Positions 27,680 through 35,300 of a stretch of DNA of 64,000 nt are shown in pieces. The notes beneath the pieces were generated by a model. That model worked only from the letters and a program-made list of their open reading frames with translations, made no database searches and was not told the origin of the DNA. The stretch covers positions 62,001 through 126,000 of the forward strand of contig NZ_AQHR01000049.1 of the NCBI RefSeq assembly GCF_000390185.1, read 5' to 3'. Every line of letters starts with the position of its first letter. Position 1 is the stretch's first letter. This DNA is from Lunatimonas lonarensis. GTDB lineage: Bacteria; Bacteroidota; Bacteroidia; Cytophagales; Cyclobacteriaceae. The position numbers were made by a program, and so were the translations under genes.

Positions 27680-28715
27680 GCTATTTCCTTTGATGTTAGT
27701 TTTTACCTGCTTCACTCTCAAAATAGAAGGTCAACAATATTTTGAAATTTCGAGAGATAGCCATATCGAAAATGAAATAGATAAATTGGTAGAAATGGTT
27801 TCAGCATTTAAAATTTACGAATTTTCTTTTAGGGATAGAAATCAACTTGATGACAGAATATTTCAAGAGTCGTATTTTAATACCTGCAAAGCAAAAATTC
27901 TGCAATTAAGCAATTTGATTCAACCTACTGAAACTGATATTTCTAGGTGCAGATTGTCAAGATGGAACAAAATTATTCCGAACCTTGAACGACTAAGTGG
28001 GAAATTGTCTGAGCCCGAAGGAATAATAACTAAAAATATTTCAGAGAAAAGAAACAACAAGTATGCTCTTCTTATAACCGAAATAAATAGGTTTATACGA
28101 AAGGTTGATCTAATAAAAGACAATAACTTTCACAACAAAATTTCCGCTATACTTATAGATAAAGTCGATTTTATCAAGAAATCTACCCTACGAATGGATT
28201 TCTCATTGCGACTAGTAAATGCAAATTTACTTCAGAATCTGAATTACATTAAGAACATTGAAGTATTGACCCAACAAGTTCACACCTCAACAACCAACAT
28301 AACTGAAAAAGTAAATTCCATACAAGATTACCTAGAAAGTAACCATACAACATTTTTTGGATTAGGCTTTACAGGTGCTCAGGAGTTACAGTCGGTCGAC
28401 TTCTTCCAGTTTAAGACCATGCCGTCTAGCTTGGTTATCGGGAAATCGAGGTCAAAAGAACTGTTACGGCCATCCTTTACCTTTGCCACGACCTATTTTT
28501 ACAATTTTACCGAAGAGCTGGGTGTTTCCGCTACCGCTGGGGGGTATATTGCCGAAATCGTCGGAGTAGAGTTCGGTGCAATCAGACCTAACCAAACCAG
28601 CCTTTCCTTCCTTAGCAGGGTATATTTTATTTACAATAAGCATATCCTATTCTCCGCAAACTACGACCCATTAAGAAAGTTTGGCGTCTCTGTTATGTAT
28701 AGTTTTAAAAGGTAA
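27672..28715 (+). CDS. Secreted protein with helical N-part and beta-rich C-part
   Basis: No family is recognised. The 347-residue protein has a signal peptide (MNKLFPLMLVFTCFTLKIEG) and a long charged helical region (about 25-230) with many Asn, Lys and Ile. A C-terminal region (about 232-347) of alternating polar and hydrophobic residues ends in VSVMYSFKR, like an outer-membrane strand with a terminal aromatic. The DNA changes at about 28360 from very AT-rich to host-like, so the gene looks mosaic. The start codon overlaps the upstream stop (27672-27679), which suggests joint expression with the polytopic protein. Confidence 0.65.
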   Translation: MNKLFPLMLVFTCFTLKIEGQQYFEISRDSHIENEIDKLVEMVSAFKIYEFSFRDRNQLDDRIFQESYFNTCKAKILQLSNLIQPTETDISRCRLSRWNKIIPNLERLSGKLSEPEGIITKNISEKRNNKYALLITEINRFIRKVDLIKDNNFHNKISAILIDKVDFIKKSTLRMDFSLRLVNANLLQNLNYIKNIEVLTQQVHTSTTNITEKVNSIQDYLESNHTTFFGLGFTGAQELQSVDFFQFKTMPSSLVIGKSRSKELLRPSFTFATTYFYNFTEELGVSATAGGYIAEIVGVEFGAIRPNQTSLSFLSRVYFIYNKHILFSANYDPLRKFGVSVMYSFKR

Positions 28716-28758
28716 TAAAATTGGTCTGTATAAAAAATTGTTGAGTTAAATATTTTGC

Positions 28759-29232
28759 AGAAAGGAAGGGAAAAAGAGGATCGTGGTAGTCGGGATCGAA
28801 AAGGTGCGGGGAGGCGTGTCTCGCTGGTATGGCAGGGTGATCGAATCGGCATCCAAGGCCAATCTGGGCAGCTTCATGCGGGACCATATAGCAGCAGATC
28901 CACTGGTGAAGACGGACTGCTGGACCGGTTACAAAGGGATGGAGAATGAGTTTCCCAACCCGGTGCGTGAAAAGTCGGGCAAAAAGGGAGAGAATTTTGG
29001 TGCCATGCACCGTGTGATTAGGATGTTCAAGGCCTGGGTTAGGGGAACCCACCATTCAGTAGTGGCCCTGCAACCCTATATCAACGAATACACCTACCGG
29101 CTTAACCGGCAATTGATGAATGAAGTGGTATTCGAGAATCTGGTTGTGAGGATCCTGGCACAGGTGCCCTACCCCTACAAGGTATTTATTAAACACCTAA
29201 TTCAATTTTCAAATCCAGTATTCAAATCGTAA
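28759..29232 (+). pseudogene. IS1595/ISXO2-type transposase remnant
   Basis: The frame reads IVVVGIEKVRGG, then a VKTDCWTGYKGM segment, an HRVIRMFKAWVRGTHHSV segment and LQPYINEYTYRLNR. This is the order of the C-terminal half of the ISXO2-like DDE domain. The N-terminal half with the zinc ribbon and the first catalytic Asp is missing, since stops lie just upstream. I saw no terminal inverted repeats. It lies between the secreted protein and the BspA-like gene and records past transposition in the island. A GTG at 28783 could start translation but a functional enzyme is unlikely. Confidence 0.75.
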
Positions 29233-29269
29233 CAACAAATAAATATAAAAAAATAAATTATAAGTAATC

Positions 29270-31156
29270 ATGAAAAGATTCATTCATTTACTCGGTCTTT
29301 TTTTTATAGCTTTGTGTTCATGTAATGAGGAAGAGCCTAGTATTACCTTCTCCTTAAACACATCCGTTTCACCAATAGAAGCTGGAGACATTAATATCAA
29401 TCCGCAATTGGATAGATATGAAAATGGTCAAGTTGTCAACTTGAATCCGATAGCTAATGATCATTGGATATTTCAACATTGGGATGGAGATGCAAGTGGC
29501 GCAAATTCGCCCCTGACACTTACAATGGATTCAAACAAGTCAGTTGTTGCGGTATTTGTAAAAAGGGAATACCCTTTGAATTTAGTTATCGAAGGAGAAG
29601 GAAGCGTTATTGAAGAAATCATAACCAATCCATCTGGTAGGGAGTACCCCCACGGAACTACTGTGGAATTAACGCCCGTACCTGCTTCTGGTTGGGAATT
29701 TGAAAGTTGGGGAGGTGATATAAGCGGAAATAGTATTCCTCAAACCGTCACCGTAGATAGTGAAAAAAATATTGTAGTAAGATTCAAAGAGGTAACAAGT
29801 TTCTTTCTTCACGAAAACGGAATAACATGCATGTGCCCTGAAACAAACCCTGGTGATAAGGGCATCATTGATGGTGTCGAATATGAATCTGTGGACAATG
29901 AACTAGTGAGGCAGCGCAGGAATGAAGGGGCTGACATGACTAGGTTATGTACCTCATTGGTCACCGATATGAGTGACTTATTCGCTGGAACTATCGAAGG
30001 TAGCAATATTATATTTAATGAATTTAATCAGCCAATAGGAAATTGGGACGTTAGTAACGTTGTAAATATGTCTGGTATGTTTTTTATAAACTCTCAATTT
30101 AATAAACCAATCGGAGATTGGGATGTGAGCAATGTTACAGATATGAATTTGATGTTCGCTGACTCTCCATTTAATCAAGATATAGGAGATTGGGATGTAA
30201 GTAATGTTACAGATATGAGAGCTATGTTTAACGGCTCCTCATTTAACCAGCCTATCGGGAACTGGGATGTTAGTAAGGTGATTGACATGTCGAATTTGTT
30301 TTCTAGTTCAGTATTTGATCAACCTATTGGTAATTGGAATGTAAGTAATGTTACAGATATGAATTTTATGTTCAGCAATTCCCCCTTTAATAAACCAATA
30401 GGAAATTGGGACGTCAAGAATGTTAAAAATATGAGTTTTATGTTTGATAGATCTCCATTTAATCACCCAATAGAGGCTTGGAATGTGAGTAGTGTTTCTA
30501 ATATGAGATCGATGTTCAATGCCTCTTCATTTAATCAATCCTTAGAAACTTGGGATGTGAGTAATGTCACAGATATGCCAAGTATGTTCAGTAACTCTCA
30601 ATTTAACCTACCAATAGGAAACTGGGATGTGAGTAACGTTACAGATATGACTGGTATGTTCCTTAACTCTCAATTCAATCAAGAAATTGGAAACTGGGAC
30701 GTTAGCAATGTTATAGAGATGTCTAGCATGTTTAGTGGCTCTCCATTTAACAAAGATATCTCAGATTGGGAAGTAAGTAATGTCACAGGAATGCGAGCTA
30801 TGTTTAATAGATCACCATTCAACCAACCAATCGAAAGTTGGGATGTAAGTAATGTTACAAATATGAGATTTATGTTTGACCAAAACACACAATTTAATCA
30901 ACCTATTGGAGATTGGGATGTGAGCAATGTTACAGATATGTTAGGCATGTTTTCTGGTGCGCAATTTAATCAGCCGATAGGTAATTGGAATGTTCGCCAA
31001 GTTGAAAATATGGATAACATGTTTCAACGTTCAAGTTTTAATCAAGATATATCCAATTGGTGTGTAAAAAACATTATAAATGAGCCAGTTGAATTTTCTG
31101 TTGATAGCCCCTTAATTATAAATTACAAACCAGTTTGGGGAACCTGCCCAGATTGA
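29270..31156 (+). CDS. BspA-like (DUF285) repeat lipoprotein
   Basis: The 628-residue protein starts with a lipoprotein signal ending ALCSC. Two divergent InlB-B-type repeats follow (about 25-175, each with a WxFxxWxGD-like core). About fifteen units of 24 residues (about 252-600) carry the consensus FNQPIGNWDVSNVTDMxxMF, the DUF285/BspA family. A short tail with WCVKN and WGTCPD closes it. Such proteins are surface-exposed, and relatives in other Bacteroidetes, mycoplasmas and Listeria take part in adhesion. A terminator lies 200 bases downstream. It is monocistronic. Confidence 0.9.
   Translation: MKRFIHLLGLFFIALCSCNEEEPSITFSLNTSVSPIEAGDININPQLDRYENGQVVNLNPIANDHWIFQHWDGDASGANSPLTLTMDSNKSVVAVFVKREYPLNLVIEGEGSVIEEIITNPSGREYPHGTTVELTPVPASGWEFESWGGDISGNSIPQTVTVDSEKNIVVRFKEVTSFFLHENGITCMCPETNPGDKGIIDGVEYESVDNELVRQRRNEGADMTRLCTSLVTDMSDLFAGTIEGSNIIFNEFNQPIGNWDVSNVVNMSGMFFINSQFNKPIGDWDVSNVTDMNLMFADSPFNQDIGDWDVSNVTDMRAMFNGSSFNQPIGNWDVSKVIDMSNLFSSSVFDQPIGNWNVSNVTDMNFMFSNSPFNKPIGNWDVKNVKNMSFMFDRSPFNHPIEAWNVSSVSNMRSMFNASSFNQSLETWDVSNVTDMPSMFSNSQFNLPIGNWDVSNVTDMTGMFLNSQFNQEIGNWDVSNVIEMSSMFSGSPFNKDISDWEVSNVTGMRAMFNRSPFNQPIESWDVSNVTNMRFMFDQNTQFNQPIGDWDVSNVTDMLGMFSGAQFNQPIGNWNVRQVENMDNMFQRSSFNQDISNWCVKNIINEPVEFSVDSPLIINYKPVWGTCPD
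30023..31071 (+). repeat. 72-base tandem repeats of the BspA-like gene
   Basis: About fifteen near-tandem units with a 72-base period encode the 24-residue DUF285 motif. DNA identity between units is high around the WDVSNVTDM codons, so unit gain or loss by recombination is possible. A few units differ by one codon in length. Confidence 0.88.
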
Positions 31157-31355
31157 TTAAAAAATAACGTATTTATTTGAATTTCAAGTTTATTTAGATG
31201 GAAAGTTGTTGTTCAAAAATACGCCTAGCAACTATTTCAATCTTCCCCAACTGGGAGGGTTTTCTAAACTTAACTTGTTGAAGGAAGTGAATTTAAGCTT
31301 TCCAAGATATTACCTTTGCTAAAAACTACAAGAACTCTTTAAAAGACTGGATTGA

Positions 31356-31387
31356 AAAACCCTGGCAGAGCCGGGGTTTTCGTTTTT
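31356..31387 (+). terminator. Terminator after the BspA-like gene
   Basis: A 10-base-pair stem (31356-31365 with 31371-31380, one G-T pair) with loop CAGAG is followed by CGTTTTTT. It lies 200 bases after the stop codon. Confidence 0.85.
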
Positions 31388-31409
31388 TCTGTGCTGCCAC
31401 ATTTTTCAT

Positions 31410-31832
31410 CCCACCTGGGTGTAGAATCGGCTACACCCTACTATCTTCTACCTCCTTTGCCATCGTAGTCCTCTTTATGCCATTTGCAATGGCTAACGAA
31501 AGAACCTATTGTCAAACAAATACCCGCCATTTGGAACACTTTTCGTCCAAGATTTGGTGATGCTTCATAACCATTATGGTCACGAAAAATACGACCCCGC
31601 CGGGGTCGTGGTATTCTTGTATCAAATCCAGGCTATAAACATGTGACCTCTCCGAGGTCTTACCTTGTCCAACATTCATCCAGCCAATTGCCACAAATAT
31701 AGCCTATGGCAAACCTGTTGTAGACTTAGGCTCATCCACCAGGCCTAATCACCACGCGATCCCAAAGGGATCGTATGTTTATAGCATACGCACGTCAAAT
31801 CCTCGGCACGACCCCGACGGGGTCGAATGCTC
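31410..31832 (+). repeat. Hairpin-cluster repeat, full copy A
   Basis: This non-coding block of about 423 bases contains seven inverted repeats in a row. They include GGGTGTAG/CTACACCC at 31417-31438, GCCATTTGCAATGGC at 31479-31493 and ACGACCCCGCCGGGGTCGT at 31591-31609. The rest are GACCTC/GAGGTC at 31645-31659, CGATCCC/GGGATCG at 31757-31773, CGTATG/CATACG at 31772-31790 and CGACCCCG/CGGGGTCG at 31809-31825. Copies B and D share this order; C, E and F keep only the 5' part. Short frames across it do not look like proteins. At its 3' end the sequence joins a broken BrnA gene. Confidence 0.9.
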
Positions 31833-31843
31833 CTTCACTCGTT

Positions 31844-31989
31844 GGGTAAGTGTTGACTTCCCGGAGTGGATGGGCGTAGAACTTGATCGGGCTGCCCAAA
31901 AACTGGGGATCACGCGACAAAGCCTGATCAAGGTTTTTATTTCCGAAAAACTCAAAGAAAACGCTGTCAAACTAACTTCTGGGTCCTAG
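31844..31989 (+). pseudogene. BrnA-like antitoxin fragment (C-terminal half)
   Basis: The frame VSVDFPEWMGVELDRAAQKL and on to SEKLKENAVKLTSGS matches the C-terminal half of the intact BrnA-like gene at 35006-35248 almost base for base. The 5' half is missing, and the end of repeat copy A lies directly before the point where similarity starts (31844). The fragment has no start codon of its own. It is a duplicate cut by repeat-associated rearrangement. Confidence 0.85.
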
Positions 31990-32101
31990 ATGGGCATAGA
32001 GCCCTCTACACCCTACTATTTCTAATCTCCTTTGCAGCCGTAATCCCATTTATGCCATCTGCAATGGCTTACGAAAGAATATATTATAAAACAGATACCG
32101 A
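31985..32101 (+). repeat. Hairpin-cluster repeat, partial copy F
   Basis: This is the 5' part of the repeat only: a GGGCATAGAGCCCTCTACACCC-like start written GATGGGCATAG, then the core GCCATCTGCAATGGC at 32054-32068. It begins at the stop codon of the BrnA fragment. It lacks the GACCCC-type hairpins. Confidence 0.8.
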
Positions 32102-32182
32102 CTAGTTTGTAACCCTTCCGACAAATCCATATTTTCAGCAAAATTGGGATTACACTAAAAAGATGTTAAATTTAAAGCAACT

Positions 32183-32452
32183 ATGGGTAAAAAAACAATC
32201 GATTTCGGCGAAACCTTAGGGCGATATATTGATTTTGCAGTAAAGCAGGGCGGGTATAAAACCGAAGCTGAATACCTGCGGTATTTGGTTCGGAAAGATG
32301 AAGAGCAAAACAGGGAGTTTTTACTTACCAAAGCGGCTATTCAAGAAGGACTCGAGAGTGGTCTAAGTCCTAAAATCAGGACCGCAGAAGAAATCGTAAC
32401 GCTCGCCAAGAAAAGAGCGCTGGGAAAAACCGGTAGACAAAAGCATGGCTAA
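32183..32452 (+). CDS. ParD-like antitoxin
   Basis: This 89-residue protein has a short ribbon-helix-helix N-terminus (TIDFGETLGRYIDFAVKQGG) followed by EYLRYLVRKDEEQ and a Lys/Arg-rich tail, as in ParD/CC2985-type antitoxins. These proteins bind their operator DNA and neutralise the partner toxin with the tail. It overlaps the ParE-like gene by 8 bases, the usual antitoxin-first order. The operon probably represses itself. Confidence 0.88.
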   Translation: MGKKTIDFGETLGRYIDFAVKQGGYKTEAEYLRYLVRKDEEQNREFLLTKAAIQEGLESGLSPKIRTAEEIVTLAKKRALGKTGRQKHG

Positions 32453-32735
32453 TTACGTTTTATCTGTCAAGGCAGATGAAGATGTGGACGCTATTGCTGA
32501 TTACTCTTTAGGCAAATGGGGGGAAAAACAAACCCTCGTTTATTTTGAGGAGTTGATCAACTGCCTGGAAAAAATCGCTACTAGTCCTGATATCGGGCGA
32601 GACGCATCACATTTTTCCCCACACCTTAAACGATACAACTATAAATCCCACAGCATTTTCTATTTGCACTCCGAATCGAAGATTATGATTGTGCGTATTT
32701 TAGGACAGCAACAAGACTTTCAACGTCACTTATAA
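32445..32735 (+). CDS. ParE/RelE-family toxin
   Basis: The 96-residue protein has the RelE/ParE fold pattern. A VKADEDVDAIADYSLGKWGE helix is followed by ELINCLEKIATSPDIGRD, a strand segment KRYNYKSHSIFYLHSES and a final IVRILGQQQDFQRHL. The R-x-L-H/Q end is typical of ParE toxins that poison gyrase; RelE-like mRNA cleavage is the alternative. It overlaps the antitoxin by 8 bases. Twenty bases after its stop begins hairpin repeat copy B. Confidence 0.9.
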   Translation: MANYVLSVKADEDVDAIADYSLGKWGEKQTLVYFEELINCLEKIATSPDIGRDASHFSPHLKRYNYKSHSIFYLHSESKIMIVRILGQQQDFQRHL

Positions 32736-32754
32736 TCGGCATCCTAGGAATTCA

Positions 32755-33183
32755 CCCACCTGGGTGTAGGATTCTCTACGCCCTACTATCTCCTACCACC
32801 ATTGCGCTCGTAATCCTCTTAGAGCCATATGCAATGGCTTAAGAAATAACCTATTAGCAAAAAGACTCCACCTATTTTGAACACTTTTTGGCTGAGATTT
32901 AAAGATGGCCCCAAAACAATTGTAGTCGCAAATAATACGACCCCGCCGGTGTCGTGGTCTTCTCGCATCAAATCCAGGCTATAAACATGTGACCTCTCCG
33001 AGGTCTTTCCTTGTACAACAACATTCATCCAGCCAAATGCCACAAATATCGCCTATGGCAAACCTGTTGTAGACTTAGGCTCATCCACAAGGCCAAATCA
33101 TCCCGCGATCCCGAAGGGATCGAATGTTTATAGCATACACACATCAAACCCACGACACGATCCCGACGGGGTCGAATTCTCCT
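32755..33183 (+). repeat. Hairpin-cluster repeat, full copy B
   Basis: A full-length copy of about 429 bases has the same hairpins as copy A in the same order. They include the core GCCATATGCAATGGC at 32824-32838 and ACGACCCCGCCGGTGTCGT at 32937-32955, where one arm carries a mismatch. It starts 20 bases after the ParE-like stop codon. The 150 bases that follow it (33184-33337) hold a short frame ending WLKCHGW that I cannot assign. Confidence 0.9.
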
Positions 33184-33337
33184 AAAACGTGGTTGTGGTC
33201 CAAACGGATGGTCTTTGCCCTGAAGCGCAAAAAGGTCTCTCTCTTGGAAAACCCCGCTCCCATAAAGAAATTCTTTTCTTCTATATGGTTAAAATGCCAT
33301 GGGTGGTAAAGCTAGAATTCCGAATAAATTAATTAAG

Positions 33338-33721
33338 TTACCAAATTATCGTTATATTGTAATTTGAGAACTGGGCATCACTAGAAATAATGGGCAGTTC
33401 TTCAACCATCGCCTGACTAATAATCAATCTGTCAAAAGGGTCACGGTGATAAAGTGGGATATGGACATTTTTATTAATATGGTTCATTTCTATATCCAGC
33501 ATTTCAATGTCGTTAGACAGCGTCTCTCTCACTAATTCTTCAAATGAAAAAGGTAACTTCAATTTACCGATATTGACTTTAATTGCCACTTCCCAAAAGC
33601 TGACTTTGCTTACAAACAAATCGTTTTCTTTATTTTTAATTATATCGGTAGCTGTAGCGGTTAATTTATCTGACTCACCAAAAATCCACAACAAAATCTG
33701 TGTGTCCAATAAATACCTCAT
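33338..33721 (-). CDS. VapC-like PIN-domain toxin
   Basis: This 127-residue PIN protein starts MRYLLDTQILLWIFGE with the first acidic residue (Asp6). It continues with SFWEVAIKVNIGKL, HRDPFDRLIISQA and SSDAQF, which supply the remaining acidic positions of the PIN ribonuclease site. Such toxins cleave RNA, often tRNA or rRNA. It follows its antitoxin with a TAATG overlap at 33719-33723, so translation is coupled. The length is normal. Confidence 0.92.
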   Translation of the reverse strand: MRYLLDTQILLWIFGESDKLTATATDIIKNKENDLFVSKVSFWEVAIKVNIGKLKLPFSFEELVRETLSNDIEMLDIEMNHINKNVHIPLYHRDPFDRLIISQAMVEELPIISSDAQFSNYNITIIW

Positions 33722-33936
33722 TACATATAATCCTTAAACTCGTCCAAGGGTGCATTAAAATCATCCTCCATTTTAATTTTACCTTTGTATTTACCCAATT
33801 CCCGCTCCCCCTTTTGGGTTTTGCTTTTTTGGGTGGTTTTCTGCAGTATGGCAATAAGGTGCTGCTTTTCTGGTAATGACAATTGATTCGCCAATTTAGC
33901 CAATTCCTCAAATCGAATATTAAGCTTTATTTCCAT
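33721..33936 (-). CDS. VapB-like antitoxin (DUF2281-type)
   Basis: This 71-residue protein has an N-terminal helix-rich segment (RFEELAKLANQLSLPEKQHL) and a charged C-terminal tail, resembling DUF2281-type antitoxins often paired with PIN toxins. It has no clear DNA-binding motif beyond its N-terminus. The gene lies immediately upstream of the PIN gene and overlaps it by one base. The family call is by resemblance and context. Confidence 0.75.
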   Translation of the reverse strand: MEIKLNIRFEELAKLANQLSLPEKQHLIAILQKTTQKSKTQKGERELGKYKGKIKMEDDFNAPLDEFKDYM

Positions 33937-34019
33937 TTTTTAATGTTATTTATCGCTATCCTAAAGTTACGAAAGACAAATCAATTTCTTTATGACTTCA
34001 TTTAGAAACTGACAAAGCC

Positions 34020-34172
34020 TCAGCCAATGGATCCAGTTACAATAGGTAATCGTTTTGAAATCGAATATTTCAAGAACGTTTCATAATCCCCATTTTGTAA
34101 ATAGGCTTCTATTTCAGAAATGGCATCAAGGATGTGATTCAAACGAGCACGGTCTCCAAGCCTACTTCGCAT
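34020..34172 (-). pseudogene. Truncated HEPN (DUF86) toxin gene
   Basis: An ATG inside the end of the MNT gene opens the frame MRSRLGDRARLNHILDAISE and IEAYLQNGDYETFL, which matches the beginning of DUF86/HEPN toxins. It diverges at KYSISKRLPIV and stops after 50 residues. The catalytic Rx4-6H region, which lies in the second half of the family, is absent. It overlaps the MNT gene by 11 bases as in intact pairs. A deletion seems to have removed the rest, so the pair should lack a working toxin. Confidence 0.78.
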
Positions 34173-34455
34173 AAATCAGTTCTTTTTCAAGATCTACCAG
34201 CGGTTTGATATATTTGGACAAGCCGTTTGAAGAAACCAAATCGACCTTTTTATCCAATATCTTTTCGAGATCAATTTGCATCTGAATAAATTCCAAACCG
34301 ATCTTTTTCGTGTAATCCAAATCAACTAATATATCTATATCACTTTGCATATCTGCCTCCCCTCGGGCATATGAACCAAACAGGTATGCTTTCAAAACCG
34401 GTCGGGTTTTTAAGTACGCTTTGATGCTTGCTATTTTTGATTCATCCAGCTTCAT
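34162..34455 (-). CDS. MNT-type nucleotidyltransferase antitoxin
   Basis: This 97-residue minimal nucleotidyltransferase has the active-site motif GSYARGEADMQSDIDILVD, matching GS-x10-D-x-D of the MNT family. MNT proteins neutralise HEPN toxins, in known cases by adding AMP to the toxin. Its partner HEPN gene is truncated just downstream. A -7 box ends only 5 bases before the start codon, which implies a leaderless mRNA. Confidence 0.9.
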   Translation of the reverse strand: MKLDESKIASIKAYLKTRPVLKAYLFGSYARGEADMQSDIDILVDLDYTKKIGLEFIQMQIDLEKILDKKVDLVSSNGLSKYIKPLVDLEKELIYAK

Positions 34456-34460
34456 GGCTA

Positions 34461-34468
34461 CAAATATA
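34461..34468 (-). promoter_or_regulatory. -7 box placed directly at the MNT start codon
   Basis: The minus strand reads TATATTTG, with five bases between its last base and the ATG at 34455. The transcription start should fall on or next to the ATG. No exact -33 box is seen at the usual distance; a TTG lies 23 bases away. Confidence 0.45.
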
Positions 34469-34667
34469 ACGTTTTCTGTAATTTTCTACACCAACAGTAG
34501 GCAAATCAGATCTACTTAGGAGATGTAGTGAATTGCTATGGTCGAAGCGGCGAATTTACGTTCATCAAAAAATTCAAAAAAAGCATTTTTCAGCTTAGGC
34601 TTCACCAAATCGTTAAACGCAGTCCTTGTGAATTCGAACTAAATCAGCCTTTGCTTCCTCGGTAAGT
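34469..34667. other. Intergenic region with a decayed reading frame
   Basis: On the minus strand 34516-34638 is open for 40 codons without a start. It begins FEFTRTAFNDLVKPKLKNAF and ends STIAIHYIS. It looks like the tail of a lost gene but I cannot name it. Nothing else is visible. Confidence 0.3.
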
Positions 34668-34832
34668 CCCACCTAGGTGTAAAATCCAATACACCCTCCT
34701 ATCTCCTAGCTCTTTTGCGCTCGTAATCCTATTTATGCCATTTGCAATGACTAACGAAAGAACCTATTGTCAAACAAACACCCGCCATTTGGAACACTTT
34801 TTGGCCGAGATTTGAAAATGGCTCCAAAACCC
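34668..34832 (+). repeat. Hairpin-cluster repeat, partial copy C
   Basis: This copy has only the 5' part of the repeat: CCCACCTAGGTGTAAAATCC, then the core GCCATTTGCAATGAC at 34737-34751 and the CCATTTGGAACACTTTTTGG segment shared with copies A and D. The alignment to A, B and D stops near 34832. No gene stop codon lies directly before it, unlike the other copies. Confidence 0.85.
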
Positions 34833-35005
34833 CAATTAGTAAGCTCCTCTAGCTCCGTGTAGTTTTAGATTCATCATTTGAACACGAACAATAGATGAAA
34901 AGCGATTTTTACTTATTGCAAAATTAGATGATAATATATGGTCAGCCGTTTATACCATTAGGAATAATAAGATACGAATTATATCGGTCAGAAAATCAAG
35001 GGAAA

Positions 35006-35248
35006 ATGAAAAAGAAATCTATTTCAGCAGTTGAATTTGACGAGAAATTTGAAAACGGGGAGGATATAGTTCCTTACCTAAAGACAGATAAACGAACCAA
35101 GCCAGGGTTAAAGGCCCGTAGGGTAAGTGTTGACTTCCCGGAGTGGATGGTCGTAGAACTTGATCGGGCTGCCCAAAAACTGGGGATCACACGGCAAAGC
35201 CTGATCAAGGTCTTTATTTCCGAAAAACTCAAAGATAACGCTATCTGA
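35006..35248 (+). CDS. BrnA-like antitoxin, no toxin beside it
   Basis: From the ATG at 35006 the protein is 80 residues: MKKKSISAVEFDEKFENGED followed by RVSVDFPEWMVVELDRAAQ and SLIKVFISEKL. This is the pattern of BrnA antitoxins, with a ribbon-helix-helix C-terminus. BrnA normally follows a BrnT toxin gene of about 90 codons, but the upstream 170 bases hold only an unrelated in-frame stretch. The gene is therefore an orphan antitoxin or repressor. Its C-terminal half is duplicated at 31844-31989. Confidence 0.85.
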   Translation: MKKKSISAVEFDEKFENGEDIVPYLKTDKRTKPGLKARRVSVDFPEWMVVELDRAAQKLGITRQSLIKVFISEKLKDNAI

Positions 35249-35261
35249 CCATCTTCTGGAT

Positions 35262-35300
35262 CCCAGATGGGCATAGAGTCCTCTAAACGCTACTATTTCC
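35262..35300 (+). repeat. Hairpin-cluster repeat, interrupted copy F2
   Basis: The first 39 bases (CCAGATGGGCATAGAG and on) match the start of copy F after the related BrnA gene fragment. At 35301 the sequence switches to the beginning of full copy D, so one repeat start lies directly before another. Confidence 0.7.

Noticed and set aside
28375-28569. Plus-strand frame inside the secreted-protein gene
   Set aside because: It is a shadow in another frame of the GC-richer C-part.
30023-31071. 72-base periodic sequence as a CRISPR or satellite repeat
   Set aside because: The repeats are in frame within a single long gene and encode the DUF285 motif.
33124-33309. Frame ending WLKCHGW after repeat copy B
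   Set aside because: Its first half lies in the repeat, and the second half has a basic look but no recognisable family; possible gene remnant only.
34516-34638. Open minus-strand frame of 40 codons without a start
   Set aside because: It may be the tail of a lost gene, but there is no start codon and no family match, so it is only mentioned under the intergenic region.
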